From CAZMNY01 sp964567745 (GTDB lineage Bacteria > Planctomycetota > Planctomycetia > Pirellulales > Pirellulaceae): DNA of 23,625 nucleotides. The notes beneath the pieces were generated by a model. The model worked only from the letters and a program-made list of their open reading frames with translations, searched no databases and had not been told where the DNA came from. Within the stretch, counting starts at the first letter, position 1, and each line of letters begins with the position of its first letter. The translations under genes were made by a program, and so were the position numbers. This document shows positions 1 to 7,530 of the stretch, one piece after another. Where the stretch lies: contig CAZMNY010000063.1 in NCBI GenBank assembly GCA_964567745.1, forward strand, positions 1-23,625. The letters are read 5' to 3'.

Positions 1-15
1 CGCGTACGAGACTGA

Positions 16-381
16 AGTACGTGGCGAGCGAGTTGCGGCCGGGCAGGCGGCGGCGCTTGGCCAAAGTTGTTTCAGAATCTGCGGGCAAGCCGAGCGACCG
101 AACTGGCCAACGAGTACGCCGCCCATGTTGCGGCGGCTTGGCTTGGTCACTCCACGGCAATCGCCAGTAAGCACTATTGGCGGGTGACGGATGACGACTA
201 TGAGAAAGCGGCGCAGAATGCGGCGCAGCAGGCGCACGCAGAGAGTCGCAACGACTCGCAAGACGATGGCTCAGCGCACAAAAAAACCTCGGATTTACGA
301 CAGCCTGCGACTTTGTGCGAAGCTGTGCAACCCGAGGGGATGGGCGACACGGGATTCGAACCTGTGACCTCCGCCGTGTGA
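16..381 (+). pseudogene. tyrosine recombinase (phage-type integrase), C-terminal remnant
   Basis: The frame reads W-P-K-L-F-Q-N-L-R-A-S-R-A-T-E-L, then A-A-W-L-G-H-S and K-H-Y-W. This is the end of the catalytic domain of a site-specific tyrosine recombinase: the second Arg, the G-H-S box histidine and the nucleophilic Tyr are all visible. An in-frame TGA lies at 13-15, upstream of the catalytic core, and no other frame at 1-66 continues the domain convincingly. The gene is therefore broken or joined to foreign sequence at the window edge. The frame runs on into the tRNA-Val gene on the other strand; its last residues (G-D-T-G-F-E-P-V-T-S-A-V) are antisense tRNA and the stop at 379-381 lies inside the tRNA. 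The real protein probably ended near residue 60-80 of this frame. Its position against a tRNA fits an integrated element that used the tRNA 3' end. The family is fairly certain; the exact ends are not. Confidence 0.6.
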
Positions 382-414
382 AGACGGCGCTCTAACCAAC
401 TGAGCTAGTCGCCC
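341..414 (-). tRNA. tRNA-Val (anticodon CAC)
   Basis: Read on the minus strand it folds as a full cloverleaf. The acceptor pair is GGGCGAC/GTCGCCC with discriminator A. The D arm is GCTC...GAGC, the anticodon stem CCGTC/GGCGG has loop TTCACAC (anticodon CAC, A37), and the T arm carries GTTCGAATC. CCA is not encoded. It lies about 190 bp past the stop of the PhoD-like gene and after that gene's terminator, so it is probably transcribed on its own. The integrase remnant overlaps it from the other strand. Confidence 0.95.
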
Positions 415-456
415 GTCATACCGAAGAAATCAGCATGAAGAGAATCGGTGTGAACG

Positions 457-510
457 AAAAAAGCACAGCCGATGCGGCGGGAGCAGCGGCTTCCTGTCTC
501 GGCTGTGCTT
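457..510 (-). terminator. rho-independent terminator of the PhoD/Tat gene set
   Basis: A perfect 12-bp inverted repeat (461-472 with 499-510, arm AAGCACAGCCGA) has a 26-nt loop. On the minus strand it is followed by six T (A run at 457-462). It lies about 95 bp past the stop codon of the PhoD-like gene. Confidence 0.8.
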
Positions 511-604
511 GGGATTCTAGCAGCTAACACTCGGGACGGTCAACGAGTCACGCAATCACGTTTTCATTCACTATCTACCGATTGAGAAAATCCGCCTTGG
601 ATCG

Positions 605-2071
605 CTATTGTTTGCGCACTTTTTCGGTTTCGTACAGCGTTTCCCCATGCTCATCGAAGAAAGAAAACTGGGCCTTCCCATGGCCCTTGCCGGCGCCGCG
701 TCCGACAGTCACCCGAAGGAAACCGCCAGAGGCCTTCTTCTGCGTATAGAACTGATGCACCTCGGCGGCGGGGTCGGTCGACTTGGGATCGCCCGGGCGT
801 CGTCCAAGTCTCGCGTTCTCGTCGACGATGGCGCCACAGGAAAACTCTTCGATCCCCATTGGGTCGCGCGAATGGTATTGCCAGTGCCGGTCGCCGCAGA
901 TTGTATAGAAACCGCTGTTGTGTAGATCTAGTTTCTAGACCAAACATAAGAACTCGCGCCCCTCGTAACGAAAGCCTTTGTGATTGGTGTGGTTGTCGAT
1001 CTTGTAGGCGTCGTCGGGACCGACAAGAGGCGTTGGCGAAATCAAAAGTTTGAAGGTAGCGTCGCTTTCGAGCAGCGTCGATTTGAGCCAAGCAATCTGT
1101 TCGGCGCCCCATAGAGTTTTGTCGGGACCGTCGTCCATTCGATTGCGACTGCGGTAGTCGCGTCCTTCAACGAGCCAAATCTGAAGATCGCGGTTCACTC
1201 GGTGAGTACGATAGGTTTTCGCAGCCGAGTCGTCGGGATCGACAATCGGCATTTGTTCACGAAACACAGCGATCCCAAGCTCGCTTGAAGGCTCGCGTTT
1301 CCCCTCGCGGTCGCAGTCGTTGAAACGATGGTCGTGATCGTCCTTTTCCCAGTAGGTCGGCAGATGTCGAAATAGCTCCACAAACCTCGACTGAACCAAC
1401 TGCTCGTGCCACTTGCGCCGCAGGTCGACCAGTTTTGCGGCTCGAAAGACCCGCCCATCGTAGTAGACGTTGTCGCCCGTGCCGACGAAAAAGTCGAGGT
1501 CCATATCGATCATCGTTTGCAGAGCGGGATAGCCTGACTTGCGATCCGGGCGTGGTCCTTTTTCCTTCCGCTTGGCGCCGTGAAAGGCACTGTAGTTCAT
1601 ACCAGTCACAACGACGAAACTAACCGAGTCGTCCCCGTTCTCGCCGGGCAAAGTGCGAAAGCTACAGCGATCGCCGATCGCCGCGTTCTTCCGCGTGGCG
1701 CCATAGTGGACACGATAGTAATACCTTTTCCCCGGTTCGAGTTTGCGTAGAACCGATTTGACGATGAAATCGAATTTGCCTAGCGCCGGCTTCCAGTCGG
1801 TGAAATTCGACTCGCCGAATTCACGATTGTCGGCATACTCGAAACGAACCCATCCGCCCGCGCCGGCAACGTCGCCGTCAACATTGCTCTGCACAGAAGT
1901 TAGCCGAGTCTGCACAATCGCGGAGGAGCTTGTTACTTCTCCCGTCATTTCGCCTTGAGCTCGAAAGATCGGCTCGGCTGCGGACGACGGAGCCATGGGG
2001 AACAGAAGGATGGCGCAAAGGAACGCGCTTGGCGCAAACGCATAACTTGAGGCGGCGCGATTTTGTGACAT
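605..2071 (-). pseudogene. PhoD-like alkaline phosphatase/metallophosphoesterase, interrupted by one in-frame TAG
   Basis: This is a secreted metallophosphoesterase of the PhoD type, expected to hydrolyse phosphate esters in the periplasm. From ATG 2071 (AAGGA 8 nt upstream) it would be 488 codons. Residues 1-32 form a signal peptide, followed by a Fn3-like N-terminal domain to about 145. The catalytic domain shows F-V-V-V-T-G-M-N-Y, G-T-G-D-N-V-Y-Y (about 197-204), K-D-D-H-D-H-R (243-249), E-G-R-D-Y-R (302-307) and, after the lesion, C-G-D-R-H-W-Q-Y-H (392-400). Codon 379 is TAG (935-937). The frame continues unbroken and conserved for 109 codons after it, so a single base change is enough to explain the lesion (sequencing error, recent nonsense mutation, or suppression). 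Two TatA-like genes lie upstream on the same strand, but the signal peptide has no twin arginine. If the stop is real, the metal-binding C-terminal His block is lost and the enzyme should be dead. An upstream in-frame start at 2146 has no benefit. Confidence 0.85.
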
Positions 2072-2209
2072 TCGGATTTCCTTGAGGCTAAACGGCAGAG
2101 TCGGAAGTTCGAAAAAAACGAACTCATTCGCTCGCACTAACCTCAAATCCTATCCGAAAAGGGCGCGCGTACCCACTTTGTCGCCCAACGTCACAGCGAC
2201 ATTCTCGCT

Positions 2210-2488
2210 CTATTCGGAGTCCGCCGATGGCTCCGCGGGCGGAGGTTCAAATTTCGGCGCGGTGGGGTCTTCGCTATCGTCGTAATCGTAGCTGCTCGAA
2301 TACGAAGTGTTCGTCGTCGGCGCTGTAAAATCTGCGCTGTGGACGCTCGACTGTATATCGGTCAGGCCCTTCTTAAATTCGCGATAACTCGTTCCGAGCG
2401 ACTTGGCGACGTCGGGCAGCTTGCGGCCGAACAAGAGGACGGCGACGACGCCCACGATAACTAGTTCCTGGATTCCTAAACCAAACAT
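2210..2488 (-). CDS. tatA: TatA/TatB-like twin-arginine translocase subunit
   Basis: A 92-residue single-span membrane protein of the TatA/B family, which forms the protein-conducting part of the twin-arginine export system in the cytoplasmic membrane. The start M-F-G-L-G-I-Q-E-L is followed by a transmembrane helix (about 7-22), the hinge F-G-R-K-L-P (23-28) and the amphipathic helix S-L-G-T-S-Y-R-E-F-K-K-G (32-43). The tail is acidic, Tyr/Ser- and Pro-rich. The start at 2488 is chosen because GAGGTG lies about 9 nt upstream and the family begins with the membrane helix; the frame stays open upstream to 2587 but that part is not membrane-like. Glu at position 8 is typical of TatB, while the overall shape is closer to TatA. 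It lies between a second TatA-like gene and the PhoD-like gene. No TatC is in the window. Confidence 0.9.
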   Translation of the reverse strand: MFGLGIQELVIVGVVAVLLFGRKLPDVAKSLGTSYREFKKGLTDIQSSVHSADFTAPTTNTSYSSSYDYDDSEDPTAPKFEPPPAEPSADSE

Positions 2489-2646
2489 GACTGAATCACC
2501 TCGCAGTGAAAATCTGAGAAGACGAGGAATGAGCGCGGGCCGCGGTGCCTTGAAGCTGGTTGCTTTCAGGCTTGCTTGCGATCCCAAGTTGTTCTCGTTG
2601 GGGCTCGCAAACGAACCGCTTGCCGTGACAGAAAGACGCTACTCGT

Positions 2647-2856
2647 TTAGACGTCTTTGTCTGGGGCCGAGTTATCGATGCCGGCGTTCTCCAAATCTTC
2701 CTCGACGCCGTTGACGCCCTTTTTGAATTCGACGACTCCACGACCCAGATTTCGCATGAGGCTGGGTAGCCGACTTCCAAATAGGAGCAGAAGGATCCCC
2801 AGGATAATCGCTAGTTCAAAGGGGCCAGGCATGCCGAACGCCAAAAGACAATTCAT
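2647..2856 (-). CDS. second TatA/TatE-like twin-arginine translocase subunit
   Basis: A 69-residue TatA-family protein. After a short lead (M-N-C-L-L-A-F-G-M-P-G-P) comes F-E-L-A-I-I-L-G-I-L-L-L-L, the hinge F-G-S-R-L-P and an amphipathic helix L-G-R-G-V-V-E-F-K-K-G, then a short acidic tail (E-E-D-L-E-N...D-K-D-V). The start at 2856 is preferred, although its ribosome site is weak (GAGAG). A second Met eight residues in would also give an intact TatA. It differs clearly in sequence from the downstream TatA-like protein, so the two are old paralogues and not a fresh copy. It follows the broken ECF sigma gene by about 195 bp on the same strand. Confidence 0.88.
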   Translation of the reverse strand: MNCLLAFGMPGPFELAIILGILLLLFGSRLPSLMRNLGRGVVEFKKGVNGVEEDLENAGIDNSAPDKDV

Positions 2857-3051
2857 GATTCGCTCTCGCAGAAAAGGTGGGCGTAACGAACGAAATCGCG
2901 GCGAAAGCGGACAATCCACCCAGGTGGGCGATGCCAGGACCGAGACCAGAACCGGCTCATTGCAAGCCAGCTTGTATACGACCAATTTTACTGGCTTGCG
3001 GTCCGATGTCAAACGCCGTTTGAGGCGATGACACCCTCGAATTCGACCGTT

Positions 3052-3682
3052 TTAGTCAGGCGCGACGCCCTGTTCCAGCAGCCGAGTCCATATTTCGCGA
3101 ATAAGCTTGATCTTGCGTTCAACCGAGCGGACTGAAATGCCGGTCGAATTCGCGATTTCCTCGTTCGACATTCCTTCCAAACGCTGCCGAGCAATCTGGC
3201 GTTGCACATCGTCGTGCAAGGCATTCAGCAAGACAGTCTGTTGCTCGTCGAGTTCCGCGAGAAAGGCCGGCGAAAGGGCCGCGTCGGCAAATTGTTCGAA
3301 GCCCGCGTTCGCTTCATCAGCAGTATTGGCAATGACCGAGTTGCCTCGCATATCACCACCGCCACGCTTCTTCGCCGTCTGGCGGCGAATCTGATCGACC
3401 GATTTCATGCCGGTGATCGCGACCAGGAGTTTCCACAAATCGTCGCGATTGCTGAGCTAGTGAAGCGCCTCTGTTTCGCGCCATTGCAAAGACTGTTGAA
3501 AACGCTGACGACAACGTCTTCCTCGTCCGCGATTCGACGCGACGCGGCTCCAGTTTTCGATTGGCGACTTGGACCAGTTGTTGGAATTACCGATCCCAGA
3601 GATCCTGCGCGGCTTGGTTGTCTCCGCCCTTGAGATCCTCAATGAGCATTTAGATTGAGTTCTCGAACGAGTCGTTAGTCAT
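3052..3682 (-). pseudogene. ECF RNA polymerase sigma factor, degraded
   Basis: Joining frames on the minus strand gives a planctomycete-type ECF sigma factor. From ATG 3682: M-T-N-D-S-F-E-N-S-I, an in-frame TAA, then I-E-D-L-K-G-G-D-N-Q-A-A-Q-D-L-W-D-R, another TAA where the family has Tyr, then F-Q-Q-L-V-Q-V-A-N-R-K-L-E-P-R-R-V. A frameshift near 3540 gives A-D-E-E-D-V-V-V-S-V-F-N-S-L (region 2). Another near 3460 gives L-S-N-R-D-D-L-W-K-L-L-V-A-I-T. From there an intact 128-codon stretch runs to 3052 with the region 4 helix-turn-helix (L-E-G-M-S-N-E-E-I-A-N-S-T-G-I-S-V-R-S-V-E-R-K). Two stops and two frameshifts in about 630 bp mean the gene is dead. The intact 3' part could in theory start at a TTG (3438), but region 4 alone would not act as a sigma factor. 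Confidence 0.85.
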
Positions 3683-3844
3683 GAGAGGATTTAACCGTGG
3701 GATGAGGAACCGCGAGCACTTGCTCGTCGATTGTAGAGCTGCATACGAGGTCTGCCAACTCGTACCACACGCCGATGGTATGGCATCGGTCGATAAGCGA
3801 ACTGTCGCGGCGAGAAGTCGCTACTCGGTCCGCCGTTGAGGCGA

Positions 3845-5812
3845 CTAGTTGAGCACCGGCAGGTAGCGGTAATAGACTTCAAGGCAGAGCGCCGCCATCG
3901 CGGTGCTATAGACTCTGCCGCCGTAGCCGCCCCAGACGGTGTCGGGATCCCAGCTCCCGCGGTGCTCGCCAACCAGAACCTGTTTCGGCAGGATCTGCTG
4001 TTGGAGAGCGACGTTCCAGCGTTTCCACGATTCGCCTTGAACTTGGAACATGGCGAGAGAACCGTAGTACCAATAATACAAATTCATTTGGCCGTTCCGA
4101 GGCGGCTCATCCATGATGAACTCGACCGCCTCGTCGACAGCCCCCTGTCGCCCGCGTTCGCCTAGCATGAACCGGCACAACAGCGCCTCTGCGGTCATAG
4201 TTCGGGACGCCGCTCCGCGAGGACGATAGCTTGCGAGGCCTTTCGATGGTCCGGTTGAAACGAGCCGTAGAAAGCGGACCATGCCTGAACGAGTTGAATT
4301 CGGAGTCGGAACGCCTGCGAGTTCCGCGCTCTTGAGCGCCAATAGCTGCCAGCCGAACTGGCTCGTGTCGCCTTGGTCGCCGGGTTGGTAACGCCAACCG
4401 CCCGTTGTCGGGTGCTGGGCGGCGACGGTGAAGGCGACTGCGCGTTTTACCGCGGGTTGTAGAGCGCGATCGCCTGTCATGGCCCACGCTTCTGAGATCG
4501 CCAGCGACGCCATCCCATGACAATACATCTTGGCGTACAAGCGAGCTCGCCCTGACAGATCACCGTTGCGGCTCTGCTCGGCCAGCAAATAGTCCAGGCC
4601 TCGGCGAACCGTATCGCGATGAGGTCCTTCGAGGTGCGTGTTTCCCTGAGCGAGGAACGCCAGAAGGGCAAGGCCGGTGATTCCCGTGTCGGCGTCCGCG
4701 CCGGCATGATCGCGGTGTTGGTGTTCACCTTGATCGCCGCGCCCCGCTTCGAAGTCACGGGCGATCCAACCGCCATGATGAGCCTGGTGGTTGGCGAGCC
4801 ATTCTAACGCTCGCTTGACGGCGAGCTCCGTCTCTTGTGATCCGCCATGCTTCACAACTTGCCGCTGTCGAAAGCTGCCGATGCGAGATTGATACAACTT
4901 GGGCAACTCGTCACCGTCTCCGATTCGGCGAGGCGTGAGTTGCGAAGTTGGCGACTCGTCCGATCCGCTCGAGGAGCGTTTCGACGATGCGAGTCGGCCC
5001 GGCAGAGTTCGTCCGACTTGATTGGACCGCAATCGCTCGGCGGGGTCATGCATCGCCTCCGCTCGTTCCGTCTTGATCGGGTTGTCCAAGAGCCGCTGCA
5101 ATTGGGACGCGATGTTCAGGAGCGATTCGGGATGGCTGTCGGGCGAACTTTCGATCGGTTCTTCTTGATCCGCCTCGGACTGCTGTATAACGAGGCGATC
5201 GGCTTGAGGCAATTCCGGAGTGAGTGCTTGGTCGGTGTTCGCGGTCGTCGTCGGTTCGGCCTGCTCCGGCGCCAATTCCAAGGGCGCTGGTCCTTCTTGT
5301 TGTTTTGGTTCGGGCGTGTCTGGAGCGGCGACGGCGGGCCGCGTGATCACGACCGGATCGGCCACGACTGGCAATGTCGACTCGCGCAGCTGATTTGCTT
5401 CTGGCGTCGGCTCGAATTCGACGGGCGGATTCGCCGTGGCAATTGCCAGATCGGGTTGAGCTAGCGAAACGCCCGGTGCGACGTGATTGTCGATGGCCAA
5501 CTCGTCCCAAATCGCCTCTTCCTCTTTCGGTTGAGCTGGGTTCTCCAATTCGTCGGCTGGGGCGAATGTGAACTCAATCGTCTCCTCCATTCGAGGCGCA
5601 TCGAGAATCAGGCGAGTCGCATACGCGTAGCCGAAGAGTAGGATATGGGCGAAAACCGAGAGGGCGACGCACTTCGATATCGGCTTGGCCTGCCCCCATC
5701 GAGTTCGCATCAAAATCAACAGCGAAACGGTTAGTGCGCCTAGACCGACCCACAACAAGACGCCAAGCGACTGGCTGCCGGTTAGGTCGATTATTGAGAC
5801 GCCGTAAAGCAT
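3845..5812 (-). CDS. membrane-anchored TonB-like protein with C-terminal prenyltransferase/squalene-cyclase-fold domain
   Basis: A 655-residue protein. Residues 14-35 and 47-68 are two membrane helices. Residues 70-320 are a Pro/Glu/Gln-rich low-complexity stretch like the periplasm-spanning part of TonB. Residues 325-650 form an alpha/alpha-toroid of the prenyltransferase/squalene-cyclase-repeat type, with repeated helical units such as A-V-K-R-A-L-E-W-L-A-N-H-Q...G-G-W, T-G-I-T-G-L-A-L-L-A-F-L, A-V-K-R-A-V-A-F...T-G-G-W-R-Y and Y-Y-W-Y-Y-G-S-L-A-M-F. I do not see the D-x-D-D acid motif of squalene-hopene cyclase, so a terpene-cyclising role is not supported; a binding or scaffold role is more likely. 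It is the last gene of the set TPR > ExbB > ExbD > this gene, with a 102-bp gap from ExbD. I infer that the ExbB/ExbD channel energises it. The start has no clear ribosome site, but no better start exists before the first helix. Confidence 0.85.
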   Translation of the reverse strand: MLYGVSIIDLTGSQSLGVLLWVGLGALTVSLLILMRTRWGQAKPISKCVALSVFAHILLFGYAYATRLILDAPRMEETIEFTFAPADELENPAQPKEEEAIWDELAIDNHVAPGVSLAQPDLAIATANPPVEFEPTPEANQLRESTLPVVADPVVITRPAVAAPDTPEPKQQEGPAPLELAPEQAEPTTTANTDQALTPELPQADRLVIQQSEADQEEPIESSPDSHPESLLNIASQLQRLLDNPIKTERAEAMHDPAERLRSNQVGRTLPGRLASSKRSSSGSDESPTSQLTPRRIGDGDELPKLYQSRIGSFRQRQVVKHGGSQETELAVKRALEWLANHQAHHGGWIARDFEAGRGDQGEHQHRDHAGADADTGITGLALLAFLAQGNTHLEGPHRDTVRRGLDYLLAEQSRNGDLSGRARLYAKMYCHGMASLAISEAWAMTGDRALQPAVKRAVAFTVAAQHPTTGGWRYQPGDQGDTSQFGWQLLALKSAELAGVPTPNSTRSGMVRFLRLVSTGPSKGLASYRPRGAASRTMTAEALLCRFMLGERGRQGAVDEAVEFIMDEPPRNGQMNLYYWYYGSLAMFQVQGESWKRWNVALQQQILPKQVLVGEHRGSWDPDTVWGGYGGRVYSTAMAALCLEVYYRYLPVLN

Positions 5813-5914
5813 TGGGATCCGTGTTCGGTTTTTAAGTCTGAGTGTTTTTGGGTTTCCGCGGACTTGCCGCTTCCGTTAAGGCTCGACGCCGCGCTGTCAA
5901 TTGACGCCGCCTCG

Positions 5915-6346
5915 CTAACGATTGACGGCTGAGTTCTTTCTCGCAACTCGCACCGAGACGCCGAGTTTTGAAACTCCGGCGGCCCGGCATGCGTTTAGGA
6001 CTTCGGTAACATTCTTGTGCCTCGCGTCGGCGTCGCCACGGACGACGACTCCGAGATCGGAATACTGTTTGCGCGCTGCCCGTAGTCGAGCTGTCAATTC
6101 GGCCGCCGTCACGACTCGGTGATCGAGTTCGATTCGCCCGTCCTGAAAGACGTTGATGAGTCGTTTGTCCGGGACGGGAGCAAGCGCGTCATTGCTGCTC
6201 ACCTCGGGAACTTGCAAGGCGATTTTCCGTTCCAATTGGGTGAACTGGGTCCCAGCCATGAAGAAGATGATCAAGAGAAACACGATGTCGATCATCGGCG
6301 TCAGGTTGAGTGTCGGTTGTTCATCCAGGTTGGTTTTTAGCGGCAT
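5915..6346 (-). CDS. exbD: ExbD/TolR-family proton channel subunit
   Basis: A 143-residue biopolymer-transport protein, the partner of ExbB in a proton-driven inner-membrane motor. The N-terminus is short and cytoplasmic (L-N-L-T-P-M-I-D), then a single membrane helix D-I-V-F-L-L-I-I-F-F-M carrying the essential Asp (residue 20). A periplasmic domain follows, with the typical V-V-V-R-G-D-A-D-A block and a closing V-L-N-A-C-R-A-A-G-V-S-K. Length is normal for ExbD. Start ATG 6346 has GGAAGG seven bases upstream. The 100 bp between exbB and this start has no stop in the same frame, but no usable start codon with a ribosome site either, so I keep the ATG. Confidence 0.95.
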   Translation of the reverse strand: MPLKTNLDEQPTLNLTPMIDIVFLLIIFFMAGTQFTQLERKIALQVPEVSSNDALAPVPDKRLINVFQDGRIELDHRVVTAAELTARLRAARKQYSDLGVVVRGDADARHKNVTEVLNACRAAGVSKLGVSVRVARKNSAVNR

Positions 6347-6446
6347 GGTTTGACCTTCCGGACTCGTTTGCCCTTCTTGCGACTCGCTTCGCTTGTCGTC
6401 TTGGGCTGCGCCGTCTAGGAACTTTTTCAGGTAACGATCGAAGGAG

Positions 6447-7385
6447 TTAAGCAGCCTTTTTTCGATTGCCTTTGCTTTTGGTTTCTTGATCGGAATCGCC
6501 CGACCAGGCGTCTGCGGAAATCAGTGAGACAAGCTCCTGCCCCAACGAGTCGATGTCCATAATCATTCGATCCACTCGACTGACAAAGAACATGTAGGCG
6601 ATGAAGGCGGGAATGGCGACGCTGAGTCCGGCCGCGGTCGTCAAAAGGGCCTGGCTAATTCCCGCAGCGAGCAGCTCGGGACGCCCCATCGCGTCCGCCG
6701 TTGCGATCGCGTTGAAGGCGCGAATCATTCCCAATACGGTTCCGAGTAAGCCCATCAAGGGTGAGATTGTGGAGATGACGTTGAAGAGTCGGAGGTAGCG
6801 GCGCAAGTTATTCGTTGTCCGCTCGCCTTGGTCCAGAACAGCCTGTTCGACTTCAACAGAAGAGCGGCCCCATTTCCTTACTGCTGCGGCGAACACTTCG
6901 GCGACGGGGCTTTGGTTCTTTTCGCAAAGCTTGAGTGCCTCTTCACGACTCAGTTGGCGCTCGTTCAGTTGTTGCAGAAAGCGACGTACAAAGGGCCCTG
7001 GAATGACGCGTCCGCGCCTCAAGCTTATGGCGCGTTCAAACACGAAGACCAGAAGAAGGAAAGAACAGAGCGCGATTGGCAGCATCAGCGGGCCGCCATC
7101 GCGGATAACTTCCCAAAGATTTTTCGTTGGGATTGGGTTCTCGCCTGAGACGGGCGACACCGTCGTCGTTGGCGACAATGCCGCCAGACTGGCATTTACA
7201 GCCGGACTGTTTCGGGTTGCATCGGCGACTGGGGCTTGAGCCGGTGTCGAGTCGGCCTCCGTCGTCGCTGGCGGTGCGGTTGTTGTCGCGTCCGGACTCT
7301 GGGCGAGCGTCGGGCTTACGGTTATCAGAGCGAACGCAATCGCGAACGCCGTTTGTGTTAGCGAGCTTCGCAGTGTTGGGAACAC
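6447..7385 (-). CDS. exbB: ExbB/TolQ/MotA-family proton channel protein with signal peptide
   Basis: A 312-residue inner-membrane channel protein. A cleavable-looking signal peptide (1-28, ...T-L-A-Q) precedes a Thr/Ala/Pro-rich periplasmic lead (30-88). The MotA/TolQ/ExbB domain follows, with helices at about 99-117, 201-223 and 241-268. The conserved channel block is visible as S-P-L-M-G-L-L-G-T-V-L-G-M-I-R-A-F (208-224), with T-T-A-A-G-L-S-V-A-I-P-A (249-260). The start is GTG 7385, with AAGGAG seven bases upstream. The N-terminal extension with signal peptide is a known variant in planctomycetes and other phyla and differs from E. coli ExbB. It precedes exbD and follows the large TPR gene by 145 bp on the same strand, so it is probably part of one transcript. 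Confidence 0.95.
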   Translation of the reverse strand: MFPTLRSSLTQTAFAIAFALITVSPTLAQSPDATTTAPPATTEADSTPAQAPVADATRNSPAVNASLAALSPTTTVSPVSGENPIPTKNLWEVIRDGGPLMLPIALCSFLLLVFVFERAISLRRGRVIPGPFVRRFLQQLNERQLSREEALKLCEKNQSPVAEVFAAAVRKWGRSSVEVEQAVLDQGERTTNNLRRYLRLFNVISTISPLMGLLGTVLGMIRAFNAIATADAMGRPELLAAGISQALLTTAAGLSVAIPAFIAYMFFVSRVDRMIMDIDSLGQELVSLISADAWSGDSDQETKSKGNRKKAA

Positions 7386-7530
7386 GTTGAGTCTCCTTGG
7401 TGCGTTTCGAATGAAACTAATTGGCTGTTGAGCTTGGCGCGTCGGCCAGTTTCACAGTGGGTGGTCGATTGTGATTAGGTGCCGGCGACTCGACGGCGTC
7501 GGCCGACAAGTCGTTCGGAATGCGGCAAGA

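Noticed and set aside
300..381. C-terminal tail G-D-T-G-F-E-P-V-T-S-A-V of the integrase frame as real protein
   Set aside because: It is the antisense of tRNA-Val; this tail is a well-known artefact of frames running into tRNA genes.
608..925. Plus-strand ORFs opposite the PhoD-like gene
   Set aside because: They are shadows of a conserved minus-strand catalytic domain, with no family character of their own.
3845..5812. Annotation as squalene-hopene cyclase
   Set aside because: Only the fold repeats are present; the catalytic D-x-D-D motif is not visible, and the protein carries membrane helices and a TonB-like spacer.
6347..6446. N-terminal extension of ExbD into the gap after ExbB
   Set aside because: The frame is open but lacks a start codon with a ribosome site, while the ATG at 6346 has GGAAGG at the right distance and gives a normal ExbD.
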